64,000 bases of DNA, from NCBI GenBank assembly GCA_051920445.1, contig JBPPLN010000001.1, positions 124,001-188,000 of the forward strand, written 5' to 3'. Below the pieces are notes generated by a model. The model ran no database searches and had not been told where the DNA came from. It saw nothing but the letters and a program-made list of their open reading frames with translations. Position numbers and translations under genes: made by a program. This document shows, piece after piece, positions 50,790 to 59,718 of this stretch. This stretch comes from CAG-177 sp003514385 (GTDB lineage Bacteria > Bacillota > Clostridia > Oscillospirales > Acutalibacteraceae). Positions within the stretch are counted from its first letter, which is position 1, and each line of letters starts with the position of its first letter.

Positions 50790-52094
50790 ATGTTTTTTCA
50801 AAAGGAAATTGAAACAATGAAGCGCAGCGAGCTGGAAGCGCTGCAACTCGAAAGACTGAAATGGACGGTTGATTACTGCTACAAAAATGTGCCGTTCTAC
50901 ACAAAGAAGCTTGACGAAGCAGGCATTTCTGCCGACAAGATCAAGAGCCTGAGCGATATAAAATATATACCGCCGACTACAAAAGCCGATTTGCGCGACA
51001 ACTATCCGTTCGGTCTGTTCGCAAGACCGATGAAAGAGATGGTGCGTATTCACGCTTCGTCCGGCACAACAGGTAAGCCCACAGTCGTTGGATATACGAA
51101 GCACGACCTTGATCTGTGGTCGGACTGCGTTGCCCGTCTTGCCGCCGCAGCAGGCGCTACCGACGAAGATATCGTTCAGATATCTTTCGGTTACGGTATG
51201 TTCACAGGCGCTCTGGGTCTTCATTACGGACTCGAAAAGCTCGGTGCAACGGTTGTTCCCAATTCGAGCGGAAACACCGAAAAGGCGCTGATGTATATGC
51301 GCGATTTCGGCACTACCGCGCTCGTTGCAACTCCGTCATACGCGCTTTATATGTGCGAAACGGCAAAAGAGCTCGACTATCCAATGAGCGACTACAAGCT
51401 TCGCCTCGGCCTGTTCGGCTCGGAGGGCTGCACACCCGAGATGAGAACCCAGATTGAAAAGGGCTGGGGACTGTTCGCCACCGACAACTACGGCATGAGC
51501 GAGCTTATGGGTCCCGGCGTTTCCGGCGAATGCGAGGAGCGCGACGGACTGCATTTCTGCGAAGACTATTTCTATCCCGAAATAGTTGATCCCGAAACAC
51601 TCGAACCTCTTGCCGAGGGCGAGACAGGCGAACTGCTTGTGACTACGCTGACAAAAGAGGGTCTTCCTCTGCTCAGATACAGAACCCGCGACATCACAAG
51701 GCTCAACTATTCTCCCTGCAAATGCGGAAGAACAGGCGTCAGGATGGACAAGGTCAAGGGCAGAAGCGACGATATGCTAAAAATACGCGGCGTGAACGTG
51801 TTCCCGTCGCAGATTGAAAGCGTGCTTATCGGCACGGAGCAGATTGGCGCAAACTATCAGCTTGTTGTCCGCCGCGAGGGCTTTGCAGATACACTTGAAG
51901 TCCGTGTTGAGCTTGTTGACGCATCTCTGCTTGAGAGCTACGGCGAAATCGAGCGGCTTCAGAAGAAGATAATGCACAATCTCCAGACTACCCTTGGTAT
52001 CCAGTGCAAGGTCAGCCTGCTTGAGCCAAAAACACTCGAAAGATTTGTCGGCAAGGCGCACAGAGTTGTTGATTTGAGAAACGAGAAGAAATAA
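50790..52094 (+). CDS. Phenylacetate-CoA ligase (PaaK family), copy 1
   Basis: A 434-residue AMP-forming aryl-CoA ligase. The phosphate loop is HASSGTTGKPTVVGY (about residues 88-102), GYGMFTGALGLHYG is a PaaK-specific stretch, and DNYGMSELMGPGVSGEC binds the adenine. RYRTRDIT and GRSDDMLKIRGVNVFPSQIE form the hinge. It makes phenylacetyl-CoA or related aryl-CoA from acid, ATP and CoA. It opens an operon with IorA, IorB, a second PaaK and an ACT protein. Start ATG follows AAAGGGAG. Confidence 0.92.
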   Translation: MFFQKEIETMKRSELEALQLERLKWTVDYCYKNVPFYTKKLDEAGISADKIKSLSDIKYIPPTTKADLRDNYPFGLFARPMKEMVRIHASSGTTGKPTVVGYTKHDLDLWSDCVARLAAAAGATDEDIVQISFGYGMFTGALGLHYGLEKLGATVVPNSSGNTEKALMYMRDFGTTALVATPSYALYMCETAKELDYPMSDYKLRLGLFGSEGCTPEMRTQIEKGWGLFATDNYGMSELMGPGVSGECEERDGLHFCEDYFYPEIVDPETLEPLAEGETGELLVTTLTKEGLPLLRYRTRDITRLNYSPCKCGRTGVRMDKVKGRSDDMLKIRGVNVFPSQIESVLIGTEQIGANYQLVVRREGFADTLEVRVELVDASLLESYGEIERLQKKIMHNLQTTLGIQCKVSLLEPKTLERFVGKAHRVVDLRNEKK

Positions 52095-52109
52095 ATCCGG
52101 AGGCAAAAA

Positions 52110-53843
52110 ATGAGAAAGTTACTTTTAGGAAATGAGGCCGTCGCAAGAGGTCTTTATGAAGCCGGATGCCGTGTGGCATCGAGCTATCCCGGCACCCCGA
52201 GCACCGAGGTGACGGAGAGCGCGGCTAAATATGATGAGATATACTGCGAATGGGCGCCGAATGAAAAAGTCGCTATGGAGACCGCAGGCGGCGCCGCTAT
52301 AGCCGGAGCGCGTTCTTTCTGCGGCATGAAGCATGTCGGTCTGAATGTTGCCGCGGACCCGCTGTTTACACTCTCTTATACAGGCGTAAACGCCGGTATG
52401 GTCATAGTCGTTGCGGACGACCCCGGTATGCACTCATCGCAGAATGAGCAGGATTCGCGCAACTATGCAAAGGCATCAAAGATACCGATGCTCGAGCCCG
52501 CAGATTCTCAGGAATGCCTCGCTTTCACGAAGCTTGCATATGATATTTCCGAGCGTTACGACACACCGGTTATAATCAGACTCACTACGAGAATCTCTCA
52601 TTCCCGCAGCCTTGTTGAGATAGGGGAGAGAGTCGACAACGGACTCAAGGGGTATGTCAAGGACACGCAGAAATATGTCATGATGCCCGCCATGGCGAAA
52701 AAGAAGCATGTCATAGTTGAAGAGAGAACAAAGGCTCTCGAAGCCTGGGGCGACAGTGAAGCTGTTGACCTCGAAGTCAACAAGATTGAATATAACGACA
52801 AAAAAATCGGCATAATCGCCGGCGGCATTGCCTATCAGTACGCCAAAGAGGCTCTCGGCGATAAAGCGTCGTATCTCAAGATAGGCTGTCTCTATCCGTT
52901 GCCCGAAAAGATAATCCGCGACTTTGCGGCAGAATGCGAGAAAGTCTATGTCATCGAGGAGCTTGATCCTTACATAGAAGATCACTGCCGCAAGCTCGGA
53001 ATAAACATTATCGGCAAAGAGCAGTTCACGCTTCTCGGCGAGTATTCGCAGAGCATGATAAAGAAAGTTATCCTCGGTGAAGAGAATGCTTATCTCAAGG
53101 CAGATATAAACGTTCCCGCGCGTCCGCCCGTACTTTGTGCCGGATGTCCGCACAGAGGTCTGTTCTATGCCCTCAAGAAGCTCAAGGTCAATGTCAGCGG
53201 CGATATCGGCTGCTATACGCTCGGTTCGATGGCTCCTCTCGGCATGATGGACACCTGCATCTGCATGGGCGCATCCGTCTCCGCACTCCACGGCATGAAC
53301 AAGGCTGACGAAGCCGGAAGCCACAAGCGCGTAGCCGTTATAGGCGATTCTACATTTATCCATTCCGGCGTTACGGGTCTTATAAACATCGCGTATAACC
53401 AAAGCAATTCAGTTGTTATCGTCCTTGATAACAGCATCACCGGCATGACCGGACATCAGCAGAATCCGACTACCGGTCTTACAATAAAGGGCGATCCGAC
53501 GACGGCAGTCAGCCTTGAGGCTCTCGCTCACGCAGTCGGAATAAACCGTGTCGTTGTCGTTGATCCTTATGACCTCGCCGCAACGGAAAAAGCAATAAAA
53601 GAAGAGCTTGAAGCGGACGAGCCCTCGGTAGTTATATCCCGCCGTCCCTGCGTGCTTCTCAAATATGTCAAAACAAAGCCGCCAGTCAAGGTCAACACCG
53701 ACAAGTGCGCATCCTGCAAGATGTGCATGAAGATCGGCTGCCCCGCGATAAGCATGAAAGATGGCAAGGCTCACATTGATTTCACCCTTTGCGTCGGCTG
53801 CGATGTCTGCAAGCAGCTGTGCAAATTCGGCGCGATAGAATAA
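52110..53843 (+). CDS. iorA: Indolepyruvate:ferredoxin oxidoreductase, alpha subunit
   Basis: A 577-residue thiamine diphosphate enzyme. The N-terminal pyrimidine domain starts LLGNEAVARGLYEAG and SSYPGTPSTEV. The TPP domain has CAGCPHRGLF and GDIGCYTLG, then VIGDSTFIHSGVTGL with metal-binding residues. The C-terminus is a two-cluster ferredoxin domain: CASCKMCMKIGCP and CVGCDVCKQLCKFGA. With IorB it interconverts aryl 2-oxoacids and aryl-CoA plus CO2 using ferredoxin. The reaction can run either way, so it may degrade aromatic amino acids or make them by reductive carboxylation. Confidence 0.95.
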   Translation: MRKLLLGNEAVARGLYEAGCRVASSYPGTPSTEVTESAAKYDEIYCEWAPNEKVAMETAGGAAIAGARSFCGMKHVGLNVAADPLFTLSYTGVNAGMVIVVADDPGMHSSQNEQDSRNYAKASKIPMLEPADSQECLAFTKLAYDISERYDTPVIIRLTTRISHSRSLVEIGERVDNGLKGYVKDTQKYVMMPAMAKKKHVIVEERTKALEAWGDSEAVDLEVNKIEYNDKKIGIIAGGIAYQYAKEALGDKASYLKIGCLYPLPEKIIRDFAAECEKVYVIEELDPYIEDHCRKLGINIIGKEQFTLLGEYSQSMIKKVILGEENAYLKADINVPARPPVLCAGCPHRGLFYALKKLKVNVSGDIGCYTLGSMAPLGMMDTCICMGASVSALHGMNKADEAGSHKRVAVIGDSTFIHSGVTGLINIAYNQSNSVVIVLDNSITGMTGHQQNPTTGLTIKGDPTTAVSLEALAHAVGINRVVVVDPYDLAATEKAIKEELEADEPSVVISRRPCVLLKYVKTKPPVKVNTDKCASCKMCMKIGCPAISMKDGKAHIDFTLCVGCDVCKQLCKFGAIE

Positions 53844-53859
53844 GAGAGGAGCGGGAAAA

Positions 53860-54444
53860 ATGGCAGTTAAATCAATTATGATAGTCGGCGTCGGCGGCCA
53901 GGGAACTCTGCTTGCGAGCAGACTCCTCGGCAGCGCGCTTATAGACAGCGGATACGAAGTCAAAGTTTCCGAAATACACGGAATGAGCCAGCGCGGCGGT
54001 TCCGTTGTTACATATGTTAAATACGGCGATGAGGTTTTTTCGCCCACGATTGAGCAGGGCGAAGCCGATATAATCCTCGCCTTTGAGAAGCTCGAAGCCG
54101 CAAGATGGCTCAGCTTTCTTAAGCCCGACGGCAAATTGGTCGTCAACGATCAGTGCATTGACCCGATGCCGGTCATAACCGGTGCGGCAGAGTATCCTCA
54201 GAACATATCAGAGGCAATAAAAGCAGCAGGAGCTTCCATGATAGAGCTTGACGCGCTGTCGCTCGCCGTCAAAGCGGGTTCGGCAAAGGCAGTCAATGTT
54301 GTTCTCATAGGCGCCATGGCGAGCCATATGCAGCTGAGCTATGAGACATGGATAAACGCTATAAAGAACACTGTGCCCGAGAAGTTCCTTGACATGAACC
54401 TTGAGGCATTCCGTCTCGGCTACGAGCACGAAAAAAGCTGCTGA
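53860..54444 (+). CDS. iorB: Indolepyruvate:ferredoxin oxidoreductase, beta subunit
   Basis: A 194-residue gamma-domain subunit of the 2-oxoacid:ferredoxin oxidoreductase family. GVGGQGTLLASRLLGSAL (about residues 9-26) and VSEIHGMSQRGGSVVTYVKYG (in two parts) are diagnostic. It partners IorA, providing the CoA-binding side. The gene starts 16 bases after iorA with GAGAGGAG. Length is normal for IorB without extra domains. Confidence 0.93.
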   Translation: MAVKSIMIVGVGGQGTLLASRLLGSALIDSGYEVKVSEIHGMSQRGGSVVTYVKYGDEVFSPTIEQGEADIILAFEKLEAARWLSFLKPDGKLVVNDQCIDPMPVITGAAEYPQNISEAIKAAGASMIELDALSLAVKAGSAKAVNVVLIGAMASHMQLSYETWINAIKNTVPEKFLDMNLEAFRLGYEHEKSC

Positions 54445-54487
54445 AACGCATTAAAGTCAGACAGTCAGCAAAAGGAGATATGATACG

Positions 54488-55789
54488 ATGGCAAAGTATT
54501 TCAGCCCTGAAATTGAGACAGCGTCGCGCGATTATCTGCACGCAATACAGAGCGCAAGACTGATAAAAACCGTAAAAAGATGCTATGAGAACATTCCGTT
54601 TTACAAAGCAAAGTTTGACGAAATGGGCCTCAAGCCCGAAGATATCCATTCGATAGACGATATCAGCAAGCTGCCCTTTACGGTAAAACAGGATCTCAGA
54701 GATCACTATCCGTTCGGACTTTTTGCCGTGCCGAGAGAGGAGCTTGTCAGAGTTCACGCCTCGTCCGGAACGACCGGAAAGCAGACTGTTGTCGGCTACA
54801 CGAGAGGCGATATAGACCGCTGGTCGGAGTGCGCGGCAAGAGCGCTCACCGCTGCGGGCACAACGCCATCGGACTACATCCACGTCTCCTACGGCTACGG
54901 ACTTTTCACGGGCGGTATGGGTATTCATTACGGCGCAGAAAAGCTCGGCGCAACCGCGATTCCCGTGTCCTCCGGCAACACAAAGCGTCAGGTGCAGATT
55001 CTTCAGGATTTCGGCTCAAATGTGCTCTGCTGCACTCCGTCATACGCTCTGTTTATCGCAGAGACACTCAAAGAGATGAATGTCGATCCCGCTGAGCTGC
55101 CGCTTCGCATAGGTATTTTCGGCGCAGAGCCGTGGAGTGAGAACATGCGCACCCAGCTTGAGAATATGCTCAAAATCAAGGCATATGATATATATGGCCT
55201 CTCCGAGATAGCGGGTCCCGGCGTTGCATTTGAATGCTGCGAGCAGAGCGGAATGCACATCTGCGAGGATTATTTCTATCCCGAGATAGTCGATCCCGTG
55301 ACCCTCAAGCCGCTGCCCGACGGCGAATACGGCGAGCTCGTGTTCACATGTATCGGCAAAGAAGCTCTTCCGCTGCTCAGATACAGAACCCGCGACATTT
55401 CCGCAATAACGCATGAGAAATGCGCCTGCGGCAGAACGCTCGTCAAGATGCTCAGACCCAAGGGCAGAAGCGACGATATGCTCATTATCCGCGGAGTCAA
55501 CGTTTTCCCGGCTCAGGTCGAGCATGTTATTCTTTCGCTCGGCATGGAGCCGAACTATCAGATAATAGTTGACAGAGCGAATAACCTTGATATAATGACC
55601 GTCTGCATCGAGATGTCAGATCACATGTTCTCTGACTCGGTCAAGCAGATTGAGGCTAAAGAGAAAGAGATTTGCGGCGCCATGCAGTCCGTCCTCGGTG
55701 TTTCCGCAAAGGTGCGTCTTGTTGAACCGCACTCTCTGCCGCGCTACGAAGGCAAGGCTTCGAGAGTTATTGATAACAGAAAAATATAA
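54488..55789 (+). CDS. Phenylacetate-CoA ligase (PaaK family), copy 2
   Basis: A 433-residue paralogue of the first operon gene. It has HASSGTTGKQTVVGYTRGD, SYGYGLFTGGMGIHYGAEKLG, DIYGLSEIAGPGVAFECC and GRSDDMLIIRGVNVFPAQVE, with the catalytic-region lysine in RYEGKASRV. The two copies differ throughout (for instance GMSELMGPGV against GLSEIAGPGV), so they probably prefer different acids, such as phenylacetate and indoleacetate or 4-hydroxyphenylacetate (inference). ATG follows AAGGAG. Confidence 0.92.
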   Translation: MAKYFSPEIETASRDYLHAIQSARLIKTVKRCYENIPFYKAKFDEMGLKPEDIHSIDDISKLPFTVKQDLRDHYPFGLFAVPREELVRVHASSGTTGKQTVVGYTRGDIDRWSECAARALTAAGTTPSDYIHVSYGYGLFTGGMGIHYGAEKLGATAIPVSSGNTKRQVQILQDFGSNVLCCTPSYALFIAETLKEMNVDPAELPLRIGIFGAEPWSENMRTQLENMLKIKAYDIYGLSEIAGPGVAFECCEQSGMHICEDYFYPEIVDPVTLKPLPDGEYGELVFTCIGKEALPLLRYRTRDISAITHEKCACGRTLVKMLRPKGRSDDMLIIRGVNVFPAQVEHVILSLGMEPNYQIIVDRANNLDIMTVCIEMSDHMFSDSVKQIEAKEKEICGAMQSVLGVSAKVRLVEPHSLPRYEGKASRVIDNRKI

Positions 55790-55803
55790 AGGAGGAAAAC
55801 CAA

Positions 55804-56235
55804 ATGGCAATCAGTCAGATTTCAGTTTTTGTCGAAAACAGACCCGGCAGACTTGCCGACATAACGGCAGTCCTCGCCAAGAACAGCATCGATATCCGCG
55901 CTCTTTCCGTTGCGGATACCTCGGACTACGGCATTCTCCGCCTTATCGTCAACGACCCCAAGTCGGCGGTTGAGGCGCTCAGAAGCGAGGGAATGACCGC
56001 TTCCGCAACTCAGGTTCTCGGCATAATCATTCCCGATGAACCCGGCGGACTTGCGCGCGCTATCAAGGTGCTTTCAGATGCACAGATAAGCGTTGAGTAT
56101 GCTTATGCGTTCATCACGCCTTCGGTCGGCAACGCCTATGTTATCATCAGAGTCGAAGATAACGATAAGGCTTCCGAGATACTCAAGGGCGCGGGAATCG
56201 AGCTCATTGAGCAGGACGATATCTTCAAGAAGTAA
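55804..56235 (+). CDS. Tandem ACT-domain protein
   Basis: A 143-residue protein made of two ACT domains (about residues 1-68 and 70-143), the first beginning ISVFVENRPGRLADITAVLA. The second reads VLGIIIPDEPGGLARAIKVL. ACT domains bind amino acids, and stand-alone tandem ACT proteins near paaK and ior genes are common. A likely role is sensing an aromatic or branched amino acid and adjusting the pathway enzymes, but no target is known. It is the last gene of the operon and is followed by a strong terminator. Confidence 0.9.
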   Translation: MAISQISVFVENRPGRLADITAVLAKNSIDIRALSVADTSDYGILRLIVNDPKSAVEALRSEGMTASATQVLGIIIPDEPGGLARAIKVLSDAQISVEYAYAFITPSVGNAYVIIRVEDNDKASEILKGAGIELIEQDDIFKK

Positions 56236-56244
56236 AGATTTTTT

Positions 56245-56280
56245 AACGCCTCTGATTAAAAAATCAGGGGCGTTTTATTT
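56245..56280 (+). terminator. Terminator of the paaK-iorAB-paaK-ACT operon
   Basis: A 13-base-pair stem (AACGCCTCTGATT and AATCAGGGGCGTT, with a G-U pair) and a four-base loop run into TTATTTT. Confidence 0.88.
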
Positions 56281-56301
56281 TAAAAGACAGGATTAGAATT
56301 G

Positions 56302-57084
56302 ATGAACAACAGTCAAATTATTTCTATTGCCATGGCGCAGTCCGCAACAGACCTCGGCTGTGCGCCCGAGGACTTCAAAAAGAGCCAAAATATTATTGTC
56401 GAATCTACTGTAAGCCCTGATGCGCGCAGATATTTAAATCTCCCGTTTATATGCGACCTTGTGTCATACGGAAACAACATTGTAGCGTCCGTCGACTTGA
56501 AATATAAGGACATTGTGGAGCAGTATATAAACAGATTTGCGCCGGAGCACTGCTTTGAAACACCGAATATGCATATTCTAAACGATGCCTTTCAGGCGCA
56601 CGGTATGCGTGTTTGTTTCATGGCCGAGTATTTTCTGCCGCGTATGGAGTCACTTCGCGAGTTGCCATGCAGATATGAACTCAAAGTTATGCATCCGAAT
56701 GACTTTAAAAACTTATATCTGCCGCAGTGGAGCAACGCGTTGTGCGCTGACAGAAAAGATTTAGATGTACTGTGCATCGGTGCATACGACGGTAATACTT
56801 TGATAGGGCTTGCAGGAGCTTCTGCGGACTGCGACACGATGTGGCAGATAGGAGTCGATGTTCTGCCGGAATATCGCAGGCAGGGCGTAGCCGGCGCGCT
56901 GACCAGCAGACTGGCACTGGAGATTATAAAACGCGGCAAAGTCCCGTTTTACTGCTGTGCATGGTCAAATATCAAATCTGCCGGAAACGCAATAAAAAGC
57001 GGATTCAGACCCGCATGGGCAGAACTTACCGTTAAGCCCGCCGATTTCGTTGATAAACTGAACGGAATAAAAATTAATAGATAA
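56302..57084 (+). CDS. GNAT-family N-acetyltransferase, two-domain
   Basis: A 260-residue protein. Residues about 1-110 form a domain I cannot name. Residues about 120-245 form a GNAT fold with acetyl-CoA loop VLPEYRRQGVAGALTSRL, then PFYCCAWSNIKSAGNAIKSG. The extended N-terminal part is seen in several clostridial GNAT proteins of unknown substrate. I chose the ATG at 56302; a TTG at 56299 adds one residue. Single gene with its own terminator. Confidence 0.8.
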   Translation: MNNSQIISIAMAQSATDLGCAPEDFKKSQNIIVESTVSPDARRYLNLPFICDLVSYGNNIVASVDLKYKDIVEQYINRFAPEHCFETPNMHILNDAFQAHGMRVCFMAEYFLPRMESLRELPCRYELKVMHPNDFKNLYLPQWSNALCADRKDLDVLCIGAYDGNTLIGLAGASADCDTMWQIGVDVLPEYRRQGVAGALTSRLALEIIKRGKVPFYCCAWSNIKSAGNAIKSGFRPAWAELTVKPADFVDKLNGIKINR

Positions 57085-57089
57085 ACAAA

Positions 57090-57127
57090 AATGTCCTCGC
57101 ATAGATACTGCGTGGACATTGGTATTT
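57090..57127 (+). terminator. Probable terminator of the GNAT gene
   Basis: AATGTCC-T-CGCA pairs with TGCG-T-GGACATT across a seven-base loop, with one T-T mismatch. A short T run follows at 57123-57127 after GGTA. Confidence 0.6.
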
Positions 57128-57177
57128 TTCGGGACAAAGCCTCATATTATTAGATAAAATAATGGAGGTAAAATGCT

Positions 57178-57807
57178 ATGGACATAAACGCAGCGGCAAA
57201 GGAATACGGAAACGGTGTTATAACTTCACTGAAAAAGAACCGAAGAATACTTATTATGATGCTGCTTTTTGCGGCGGGAATGATAATAGGTGCGGTTTCT
57301 CTCAAAAGGGCTGACAGTTACCTTTCCGGCGCATTTTCGGATATGTTTTCAGTTTATATAAGATCAAAAGGCAGCCAGTCTCTCGGTATGAATTTTATAA
57401 ATTCGCTGGCCCTCAACGCTGCATTTATGCTCGCGGCATTTGTATTCGGGCTATGTGCGGTCGGGCTGCCGCTGATATGTATTCTGCCAATAATACGTGG
57501 AGTGGGGATAGGTATGCTGTCGGGCTATCTATACTCAAATTTTGCTCTGCGCGGGCTCGGCTACTGCGTTTTGGTGATATATCCCGGGCTTATACCGGCT
57601 ATTTTTGCGCTCCTGCTCGCTTGCAGTGCAGGAATAAATTCATCATATGAAATGCTCCTCTCACTTTCTTCAGTTAAAGCACAAAGAGGGGAGGGGAGCA
57701 TAAAAATTTACTGTATGCGTTTTTTGATAATATGTATTCTTATAGTTCTTGCCGCAGTAACCGATGCCGCCGCAAGCAGGCTTTTTTGCAGGCTGTTCAG
57801 CTTTTAA
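57178..57807 (+). CDS. Probable stage II sporulation protein M (SpoIIM)-like membrane protein
   Basis: A 209-residue protein with about five membrane segments. ILIMMLLFAAGMIIGAVSL opens it, followed by an extracytoplasmic loop, then FINSLALNAAFMLAAFVFGL and PIIRGVGIGMLSGYL, and a final segment near 185. This order (short N-terminus, loop, conserved N-A-x-x-M helix) fits SpoIIM/DUF95 proteins, part of the engulfment DMP complex in sporulation. The adjacent xer gene recalls the spoIIM-fur-xerD order of Bacillus. The gene overlaps the convergent recombinase by four bases. Assignment is by layout and context, not a diagnostic motif. Confidence 0.6.
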   Translation: MDINAAAKEYGNGVITSLKKNRRILIMMLLFAAGMIIGAVSLKRADSYLSGAFSDMFSVYIRSKGSQSLGMNFINSLALNAAFMLAAFVFGLCAVGLPLICILPIIRGVGIGMLSGYLYSNFALRGLGYCVLVIYPGLIPAIFALLLACSAGINSSYEMLLSLSSVKAQRGEGSIKIYCMRFLIICILIVLAAVTDAAASRLFCRLFSF

Positions 57808-58811
57808 TTTTCGTCAGAATCAGATTCAGACTTTTTGCGCTTGATTTTGACTTTATTAAGCGGGTTGGAGTCAACGGCACTGCGCAATTGTTCGTCGACA
57901 ACATGAGTATAAATTTCAGTCGTTGCCAGATTCTCATGGCCGAGAATCTCTTTTAGTTGCAACACATCGACATGGCCGTATTGATACATAAGCGTAGCGG
58001 CCGTATGTCTTAATTTGTGAGTTGAAAATCCCTGACCGCTGAGTCCGGATTTCTCAAGATACTCGTCAACTATATGCTGAACCGTTTTGGGGCTAATTCT
58101 GGTCTTGCGGTTACTCAGGAACAGTGCTTCTTTGTCTTTCACGCCGTCAACCGGACGCACTTTCATATAGTCTTTTATCGCGCTTACACACGCATCGTTG
58201 AGATAAACCGTGCGCTGCTTATTTCCTTTTCCGGTTATTATAATTGTATTATCCGGCTTTATATCGGAATAATTAATTGAAACAAGCTCCGAAAGACGCA
58301 TTCCGCAGTTCATAAAAAGAACTAAAATGCAATAATCGCGCTCCTTATTTTTACCGTCTACGGATTCAAGCAAACTCACAGCCTGTTCAAGAGACAGATA
58401 TTTCGGCAGCGATTTCTTTATTTTCGGCGATTCCAGATCCTGCATGGGATTTTCATCAATATAGCCCTGAACCTTTAAATAACGATAAAAGCGTTTGATA
58501 GAAACGACCTTACGCGCTCTGGCAGCCGTATCATTGCCGCGTTCGGCACGACAGTATTCCAAAAAGCCATAGGCAGTCGGTATACGGGCAAGCGAGATAA
58601 AATCTATATCAAGCTTTGAAATATCAATTTCATCTATAGGAGTATTTTTGAATTGCGAAAGGTTTTCTTGTTTGAGCATATACGCAAAGAAAAGCCGAAG
58701 GTCTGAGGCGTATTCACAGACAGTAAGCTGTGATTTACCTTTGACACTCGATAGATAATTCAGATAGTCCCGCACCAATCGCGGCAGACATACAAAATCC
58801 TCAGGCTTCAT
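57804..58811 (-). CDS. Tyrosine recombinase, XerC/XerD type
   Basis: A 335-residue integrase with an N-terminal SAM-like core-binding domain (to about 125) and a catalytic domain. Active-site residues are visible: Arg172 (NCGMRLSELV), Lys near 195-199 (GKGNKQRTVYL), His265 and Arg268 (STHKLRHTAA), His292 (LGHENL) and Tyr301 (TEIYTHV). It has a basic tail (KVKIKRKKSESDSDEN) of about 25 residues beyond the usual end. It probably resolves chromosome dimers or acts on a similar site. A 13-6-13 inverted repeat lies 54 bases upstream of its start. Confidence 0.9.
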   Translation of the reverse strand: MKPEDFVCLPRLVRDYLNYLSSVKGKSQLTVCEYASDLRLFFAYMLKQENLSQFKNTPIDEIDISKLDIDFISLARIPTAYGFLEYCRAERGNDTAARARKVVSIKRFYRYLKVQGYIDENPMQDLESPKIKKSLPKYLSLEQAVSLLESVDGKNKERDYCILVLFMNCGMRLSELVSINYSDIKPDNTIIITGKGNKQRTVYLNDACVSAIKDYMKVRPVDGVKDKEALFLSNRKTRISPKTVQHIVDEYLEKSGLSGQGFSTHKLRHTAATLMYQYGHVDVLQLKEILGHENLATTEIYTHVVDEQLRSAVDSNPLNKVKIKRKKSESDSDEN

Positions 58812-58864
58812 ATAAACCCGAAAGAAAGCAGTAAAAACGCATTTTAAGCCGTTTAAGCTCCCCT

Positions 58865-58896
58865 AAATTATACAAAACATTTATTTTGTATAATTT
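58865..58896. repeat. Perfect 13-6-13 inverted repeat upstream of the xer gene
   Basis: AAATTATACAAAA, a six-base centre CATTTA, and TTTTGTATAATTT. The inner 11-6-11 geometry equals that of Xer/dif recombination sites, and the right arm TTTTGTATAAT shares 8 of 11 bases with the XerD half-site TTATGTTAAAT of E. coli dif. Each arm also contains a -10-like TATAAT. There is no T run on either strand, so it is a poor terminator. It may be a recombination site, an autoregulatory operator or a promoter element. Confidence 0.7.
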
Positions 58897-58932
58897 CTGC
58901 CGTTTCTTTCGGCACTCTCCTTTCGCATAGAA

Positions 58933-59718
58933 TTAAAACTCTATCCCGAACAGCCGCTTTGTATTCTCGGTTGCGGTATCGACAAGTGACTGTACATCGA
59001 TATTTTTTATATTCGCTATCGTCTGTGCAGAATACGCAATCATATCAGATGAACATCTGGTTCCCCTGAGCGGCACCGGTGCCATATAAGGACAGTCGGT
59101 TTCAAGCAAGATTCTGCTGATATCTGTTGCCGCTGCGACTGCAACAGGTTTTTTCGCGTTTTTGAAAGTAACTGCTCCGCCAAGACCGATATACATTCCG
59201 AGTTTCAGAACTTCCTGCGCCATTTCAACGCTGCCGGAAAAACAATGAACTACACCTTTTGGTTTGTATTTCTTGAGCAAAGTCATTGTGTCCTCGTGTG
59301 CTTCCCTGTCGTGGATTATAACAGGCAAATCGAGCTCTTTTGAAAGTTTCAGTTGAAGCTCAAAAATCTCCTTTTGAAGCTCTCTTGGCGAGAAATCATA
59401 GTGATAATCGAGCCCAATCTCCCCTATTGCAACGCATTTTTTCTTTTTTGTGAAATCAATTATTTTTTGTTTTATTTCGTTAATATCAGCAACTTTTAAT
59501 TCTTTTTCAGCCTCATGTGGGTGAATTCCGCACGCACACCAGAAAAAAGGATATTTTTCAGAAAGCTCCGCAGATGTTGCGGAGCTTTTCAGGTCACTTG
59601 CACAGTTTATAACAGCGCAAACGCCCTTTGACGGCAAGGAGGCTATCAATTCGTCCCTGTCGCCGTCAAACCGTTCGTCGTCGTAATGGGCGTGGCTGTC
59701 AAAAATATTGTTTATCAT
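58933..59718 (-). CDS. tatD: TatD-family metal-dependent hydrolase
   Basis: A 261-residue TIM-barrel hydrolase. IFDSHAHYDDERFDGDRDEL carries the first H-x-H, ACGIHPHEAE the next, AIGEIGLDYHYD the bridging glutamate, and VIIHDREAH and VHCFSGS later metal residues, with LLETDCPYMAP at the end. TatD enzymes are Mg-dependent DNases or 3'-5' exonucleases involved in repair and quality control. It overlaps metG by four bases (ATGA), the usual metG-tatD operon of Bacillota. Confidence 0.93.
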   Translation of the reverse strand: MINNIFDSHAHYDDERFDGDRDELIASLPSKGVCAVINCASDLKSSATSAELSEKYPFFWCACGIHPHEAEKELKVADINEIKQKIIDFTKKKKCVAIGEIGLDYHYDFSPRELQKEIFELQLKLSKELDLPVIIHDREAHEDTMTLLKKYKPKGVVHCFSGSVEMAQEVLKLGMYIGLGGAVTFKNAKKPVAVAAATDISRILLETDCPYMAPVPLRGTRCSSDMIAYSAQTIANIKNIDVQSLVDTATENTKRLFGIEF

